Shown one piece after another: positions 62,606 through 64,000 of a stretch of DNA of 64,000 bases. The position numbers and the translations under genes were made by a program. The notes under the pieces were generated by a model, which searched no databases, was not told the origin of the DNA, and saw only the letters and a program-made list of their open reading frames with translations. The DNA is from Cardinalis cardinalis (taxonomy: Eukaryota; Chordata; Aves; Passeriformes; Cardinalidae). How positions within the stretch are numbered: the first letter of the stretch is position 1; each line of letters begins with the position of its first letter. The stretch covers positions 248,001 through 312,000 of the forward strand of contig JACDOX010000015.1 in NCBI GenBank assembly GCA_014549065.1, read 5' to 3'.

Positions 62606-64000
62606 TTCCTTGAAATTACTTAAGACTGTAGCAGGGGAATTGTATTATGGTTTAATATTAAACATCCTCATTTAGCTAATGCTATTAGAAGAACCTGATT
62701 TCTTGCAAATTCTTATACACTAGGGGGTGCAAACATCCTTTTAATGAGTCCAGAAATAAACGGTCTCATCAATTCCAGCAAAGAAAGTGTCTGGTCCTGT
62801 ACTAAAGCTTGTGTGGAAAATATCTAATGTTTTAAGTCACATTTGGCTCATACAAATGAATAAATAAAAGCAGTGCTTTCAGCAACAGCTTTTTAACGTT
62901 TTCTGGGTTTATATATGGAACAGGGAAGATGCTAACGTAGGAGTTACATAAGAGGAGGATTCAGCTCCAGCCTGCTTCGCATGCCATTGCCGGCAGCTCG
63001 CTCGTGTCCTGTGGTGACTCAGACACTGCCGTAAGCTTCACACAGGGACACTCTCAACTTTTTACCCCACATTTTCATATCATTATGTGACAAGTTAGTT
63101 TTCTGACTCAGGCACTGGCTGAGGTCTNTCTTTCAAAGCGCTTATTCTTCTGTTGTTACACCAAGATGTGTCTCTTGCAAGTCATGGTGTGAGGCACAGT
63201 GGGCTGAGCAAGGCAATGTTGTTTCACCTGCATGGAACAAAGTTCTGATTTTCTCAGCTTGTGACAACAGAGGATTTAAGCTTCTACTTAACAGGAAACA
63301 GTGGTGGTTCTGATGAATGTGATAGGATTGCTGACAGGCATAAGTGTTAATCATATGTTTATATGCCAGTAAAAGCAATGGAGCTGTGTTGAGTACCAGT
63401 ACAGATTTCCAGCTCCAGCATCAGTCAGTCTTCAGTCCCTCTGCTTATGCATCTTATNTTTACTTACTCATGCATCTTTACTTTCACACAGGGAACAAAG
63501 CATCTGAGGAGGTATCAGCCTCTCATAATAATGCATTCTCCTTTTAGGTCACAGAAATAATTCTGCAGCTACAAAGCAGTGCTTATGAATGCAGGAGCCT
63601 CTTGTGCAACATTTCTGCCTTTGCATTTATTCATTTGCCCATTCCTTATCTCAGTAAGGCATGATCAGAGCCCCCAAAGTCCCTTCTCCTAAATGATGTA
63701 CAGAAATTACTAAAANCTGAACTCATAAATTAAACTTGGAAAAAAAAATCCCATGGTTTTATGTATATCTGTTTTGCCTAGATTCTGTTTTTCCAAATAT
63801 ATAGGGGATTTGCAGATGTCTTTGCCTGTCAGACTCAAATGCCATCTTGTGATTGATGGAACCATATCTAAATACCTCAGATTCTGCCTTACCAATTGGT
63901 ACCATTCACACCATCAGCTTTTATTTTTGCAGTGTTTCATATTACATTATTTTTCCTGTGTTGCCTTCATCACTGCATCAAAACAAAACAAGAGGATTTA
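62606..64000. other. No recognisable gene
   Basis: Unique AT-rich sequence with one small CpG-containing patch (about 62970-63035). Nothing else recognised. Confidence 0.4.

Noticed and set aside
62735..62830. AATAAACGGTCTC segment resembling an LTR polyadenylation region
   Set aside because: No TG...CA ends or target duplication found around it.

Overview
The window reads as nuclear DNA from a bird, most likely a songbird. Evidence: CR1 LINE 3' ends in both orientations (some still carrying the short ATTCTRTG-type tail), a solo LTR and an ERV 3' end whose sequences I recognise as common in songbird genomes, short introns between candidate exons, and GC-rich CpG clusters in an AT-rich background. 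Nothing resembles a bacterial operon, a CRISPR array or an organelle genome. Isolated N calls occur every few hundred bases, and one 500-N gap (57979-58478) marks an unsized assembly gap.

Layout. 1-10.8 kb: mostly unique sequence, with a CpG island at about 2.85-3.24 kb (TATA-like box 300 bp upstream, internal duplication). 10.9-12.1 kb: the 3' end of an old endogenous retrovirus on the minus strand (decayed reading frame, polypurine tract, 3' LTR). 15.85-16.24 kb: a solo LTR flanked by a perfect 6-bp target duplication. 17.9-18.4 kb: a CR1 reverse-transcriptase fragment with an internal deletion. 18.4-51 kb: long AT-rich non-coding sequence with further CR1 fragments (35.1, 37.5, 43.0-43.5, 47.1 kb), a TATC microsatellite (37.03 kb) and several isolated exon-like segments. 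51.2-54.1 kb: a cluster of CpG islands, two GC-rich tandem arrays and the one certain gene, tRNA-Thr(TGT), on the minus strand. 57.6-58.5 kb: a 23-bp minisatellite interrupted by the gap. 58.5-64 kb: unique AT-rich sequence.

Protein-coding content is the uncertain part. No complete gene is recognisable. The best evidence is on the minus strand just downstream of the 51-52 kb CpG island. There, two segments (50841-50998 and 50462-50593) have good splice signals, matching phase and a protein-like continuous frame. A 132-nt phase 0-0 Ser/Glu-rich exon candidate lies at 37866-37997, also minus, and a possible terminal exon at 45982-46118. These could be parts of one minus-strand gene starting in the CpG cluster, but I could not name the protein and the link is inference. 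Plus-strand exon candidates at 19681-19799 and 23945-24155 are weaker.
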